From contig JAJCYF010000186.1 of NCBI GenBank assembly GCA_029263035.1, positions 1 to 37,555 on the forward strand: a DNA stretch of 37,555 nucleotides, given 5' to 3'. Under the pieces are notes generated by a model, which was given only the letters and a program-made list of their open reading frames with translations, had not been told where the DNA came from and did not search any database. Of the stretch, positions 35,791 through 37,555 are shown piece after piece; position 1 is the stretch's first letter; each line of letters opens with the position of its first letter. Position numbers and translations under genes: made by a program. Source of the stretch: Actinomycetes bacterium (GTDB lineage Bacteria > Actinomycetota > CADDZG01 > JAHWKV01).

Positions 35791-36519
35791 TCAGTCCGGC
35801 AGCAAGTCCTGAAGTTCCTCGGCCTGCCGCAGCAGCGGCGCCGCCGCCTGCGCCTCCGTCTCGGGCACCTCGTCGTTTTGAATCTCGCTGATGAGGTCCG
35901 CCGCCCGGTCGTATTCAAGGTGGCGTACCAGTAGCTCTGCGAGGTAGATCCGGGCCTCCAGGGTCTCCAGCCACGAGGCCCGGGGTTCGTTCCGGCGGAG
36001 CGCTCGCTCGAGTATTTCGATTGCTTTCTGAACGTCTCCCTTGGAGTCGGCGAACACCACGGCGTTGTCCAGGTCCACCGAGATCCGGCTTCTCGCAGGC
36101 TGGTGGTCACTGTTTTCCGGCGCACCGCCCGGCCCGGTTGTCACCCGGATCCAGTTGCCCGCAGGGTCGATCAGGCTGAATCCGCTGAGATCCCCGGCGT
36201 TCTTACGGCGCCGCGGCCGGGTGATACGGGGGAAACCGCTGAGCGGCAGCTTGCCGAACTGGGTTCTCAACCCGGCGGCGAAGGCCTCGTAGAGCGGCTG
36301 GGTGTCCTGCACCACAATCAGGCAGGATCCGTAGGAGTCCTCGGGCCGGAAGCCGTCCATGCCGAAGTAGTGCAGGTCGATGCCCTCCCGCTTCAGCGCC
36401 ACGTATGGGTTCGGCCTGAGCTGCCGGTAGGTGACCTCAAAGCCCAGTGGAAGGAAGAAGTCCCTGATCTCGTCGACGGAGGCACAGGGCAGCAGGGGAA
36501 CCATCCATTCGTTGACCAC
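35791..36519 (-). CDS. VOC-domain protein fused to a helical (TPR-like) C-terminus
   Basis: A 242-aa product. The N-terminal ~130 residues form a VOC/bleomycin-resistance-like fold: VPLLPCASVDEIRDFFLPLGF, REGIDLHYFGMDGF, then SLIDPAGNWIRVT near the end of the domain. From about 145 to 242 an all-helical segment with tandem helix pairs (DVQKAIEILERALRR, ETLEARIYLAELLVRH, YDRAADLISEI) resembles TPR repeats. The start is GTG 36519; ATG 36504 is another option. Immunity-type VOC proteins bind small molecules; the helical part may mediate partner binding. Confidence 0.8.
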   Translation of the reverse strand: MVNEWMVPLLPCASVDEIRDFFLPLGFEVTYRQLRPNPYVALKREGIDLHYFGMDGFRPEDSYGSCLIVVQDTQPLYEAFAAGLRTQFGKLPLSGFPRITRPRRRKNAGDLSGFSLIDPAGNWIRVTTGPGGAPENSDHQPARSRISVDLDNAVVFADSKGDVQKAIEILERALRRNEPRASWLETLEARIYLAELLVRHLEYDRAADLISEIQNDEVPETEAQAAAPLLRQAEELQDLLPD

Positions 36520-36561
36520 GGATTCATCCTAGGGTGTTCCGGACGCGGGAGAATGAAAGGC

Positions 36562-37251
36562 ATGACCACCGCAAAGCGCGCCGAGCAATTCAGGGACCAA
36601 TCCACCGCGTCTTTGGTCGACCTGTTCCGCCGCATGCTGCCTGGGGACGGCGTGGACGAGGATGAAGCGGCCGCTCAGGCCCGCGCTCGTGGTGAAGCGT
36701 CCCACCTGGATGTGCTGGCCGCCCTGCACGACCGCGCGACGAGGGAGGTATTTGATGCGGCGGCCCTCCTCTGCAGGCAATCGCTGCCCGGCGACCGCAT
36801 CATCGGCCTGCGAATTCTGGGCGAGCTGGGTCAGGCCGGGCAGCGGCCGCTCTTCGACGAAACCTGGGATCTGCTGAACGGGATGGTGGAAGCCGAAAAG
36901 GATTCCGCCGTCCTTTACTGGGTCCTGGCGTGTCTCAGGTTCACCGACGATCCCCGGATTCTCGACACCCTGGTGAGGTTTTCCACGCACCCCGATGCCG
37001 ACATCCGCAGGGGCATCGCCTTCAGCGTTGCGGGCTGCGGCCCTGAAGACCCGCGGGTGATCGGGGTGCAGCTGCGGCTGGCGGAAGATCCCGCACCGGA
37101 CGTAAGGGCACTTGCCGTCTACGACCTGGTGAACGAGATCACGGCGGATACCCCACAGATCCGAGGGGTGCTCACCCGGCTGCTGAACGACCCCGACCCG
37201 GCGATTCGCCTCGACGCCAAAGCAGCTCTGCGAGTGCGGGACTACCGTTAA
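36562..37251 (+). CDS. HEAT-repeat protein
   Basis: A 229-aa helical-repeat protein. ATG 36562 (MTTAKRAEQFRDQ) is preceded by GGGAG at 10 nt; ATG 36553 three codons upstream is too close to that site. The C-terminal half has HEAT-like repeats: TDDPRILDTLVRFSTHPDADIRRGIAFSV, DPAPDVRALAVYDLV and NDPDPAIRLDAKAALRV. Such repeats form protein-binding solenoids, here with unknown partner. The track start at 36103 overlaps the opposite-strand VOC gene and is not used. Confidence 0.8.
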   Translation: MTTAKRAEQFRDQSTASLVDLFRRMLPGDGVDEDEAAAQARARGEASHLDVLAALHDRATREVFDAAALLCRQSLPGDRIIGLRILGELGQAGQRPLFDETWDLLNGMVEAEKDSAVLYWVLACLRFTDDPRILDTLVRFSTHPDADIRRGIAFSVAGCGPEDPRVIGVQLRLAEDPAPDVRALAVYDLVNEITADTPQIRGVLTRLLNDPDPAIRLDAKAALRVRDYR

Positions 37252-37295
37252 TACACGTTTGCCTGAGCGTGGATCCGTGGTAATCTCGAATCATT

Positions 37296-37332
37296 ATTCA
37301 AAATGCTGAATACAATTCAATTCATTATGCAT
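37296..37332 (+). promoter_or_regulatory. ARG-box-like palindromes before argC
   Basis: An unusually AT-rich stretch holds overlapping inverted repeats: ATTCA-(6)-TGAAT (37296-37311) and TGAAT-ACA-ATTCA (37307-37319), followed by another ATTCA-like segment. Known ArgR operators are of the TGAAT/ATTCA or TGCAT/ATGCA type and occur just upstream of argC, as here. The spacing is not the perfect 18-bp box, so binding is only probable. Confidence 0.55.
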
Positions 37333-37358
37333 TCGCAAACTAAAGAGGGAGCAGTTGA

Positions 37359-37555
37359 GTGACGATTTCGGCTGCGGTGCTGGTGGCGTCGGGTTTTGCG
37401 GGGGCGGAGCTGCTCCGGATTCTCGAATCCCACCCGGATATCCAGGTTACTGCCGCCGCGGCTTCCAGTCAGGTCGGAAAGCCCGTGGCGGCCGCCTATC
37501 CTTCGCTGGAGTCGGTGGCCCACCTGTCGTTCGTCTCGGTCGCCGAGGCGCTCGC
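37359..37555 (+). CDS. argC: N-acetyl-gamma-glutamyl-phosphate reductase, N-terminal part
   Basis: The frame is open to the window edge (65 codons plus two bases). GTG 37359 is preceded by GAGGGAG at about 8 nt. VLVASGFAGAELLRILESHPD matches the NADP-binding start of ArgC (usually GASGYTGAELLRLL), and ASSQVGKPVAAAYPSL the following strand. ArgC performs the third step in arginine synthesis and normally leads the argCJBD operon. The catalytic cysteine lies beyond the window. Confidence 0.9.
   Translation, partial: MTISAAVLVASGFAGAELLRILESHPDIQVTAAAASSQVGKPVAAAYPSLESVAHLSFVSVAEAL

Overview
The window is about 37.6 kb of GC-rich, densely packed bacterial chromosome, read almost entirely as housekeeping genes. 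The block order carA-carB-pyr genes-gmk-rpoZ-coaBC-metK-priA-def-fmt-rib genes, followed by infC-rpmI-rplT-TrmH methylase-pheS-pheT-argC, resembles the order known from Actinomycetota such as Mycobacterium. Supporting signs are a helicase-dead PriA, a YtrA-type GntR/ABC cassette, a VALKRP-type coiled-coil protein and several apparently leaderless promoters. An NAD-type dihydroorotate dehydrogenase (PyrK + class 1B PyrD) replaces the class 2 enzyme of mycobacteria, which suggests a deep-branching actinobacterium. The species cannot be named from this sequence alone.

Layout. 1-6124 (+): end of carA, a 37-aa basic peptide, carB, an overlooked 59-aa ORF, then pyrK, pyrD and pyrF (UMP synthesis), tightly coupled by overlaps. 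6143-7195 (-): membrane-anchored Ig-like protein, occupying the place where mihF usually sits. 7196-14154 (+): gmk, rpoZ, a 163-bp inverted-repeat element, coaBC, metK, degenerate priA, def and fmt. 14151-16234: lytic transglycosylase lipoprotein (-), zinc-ribbon protein and PPOX flavoprotein (+), VOC protein (-). 16321-19936 (+): FMN riboswitch followed by ribD-ribE-ribBA-ribH, a complete riboflavin operon. 19943-21959 (-): GntR regulator, ABC ATPase and membrane protein with a palindromic operator. 22104-23994: sppA (-) and long-form hisG (+), only 31 bp apart. 24000-25063: lower-GC accessory patch with a toxin-antitoxin-like pair, an orphan gene and a possible gene remnant. 25064-25654 (-): RDD membrane protein. 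25908-32369 (+): infC, rpmI, rplT, TrmH-family methylase, orphan histidine kinase, pheS, pheT. 32366-33840 (-): pdxH and TerC. 33938-37251: coiled-coil protein (+), lipoprotein (-), VOC-helical fusion (-), HEAT-repeat protein (+). 37359-end: start of argC behind ARG-box-like palindromes.

The most interesting signal is a set of genes whose reading frames have no normal start codon where homology and ribosome-binding sites place the start. infC appears to start at ATA, fmt at GTA (overlapping the def stop as GTAG), gmk probably at ATA and the transglycosylase lipoprotein probably at ATA. Two of these encode translation-initiation functions: IF3, which rejects non-canonical starts, and the initiator-tRNA formylase. 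A start-codon-based feedback circuit is therefore a testable idea. The second signal is the carB-pyrK junction: a 59-codon ORF linked by GTGA overlaps on both sides, built partly from tiny hairpins with GNA loops, with its Shine-Dalgarno sequence buried in one of them. Both are inferences from one sequence and need comparative and expression data.
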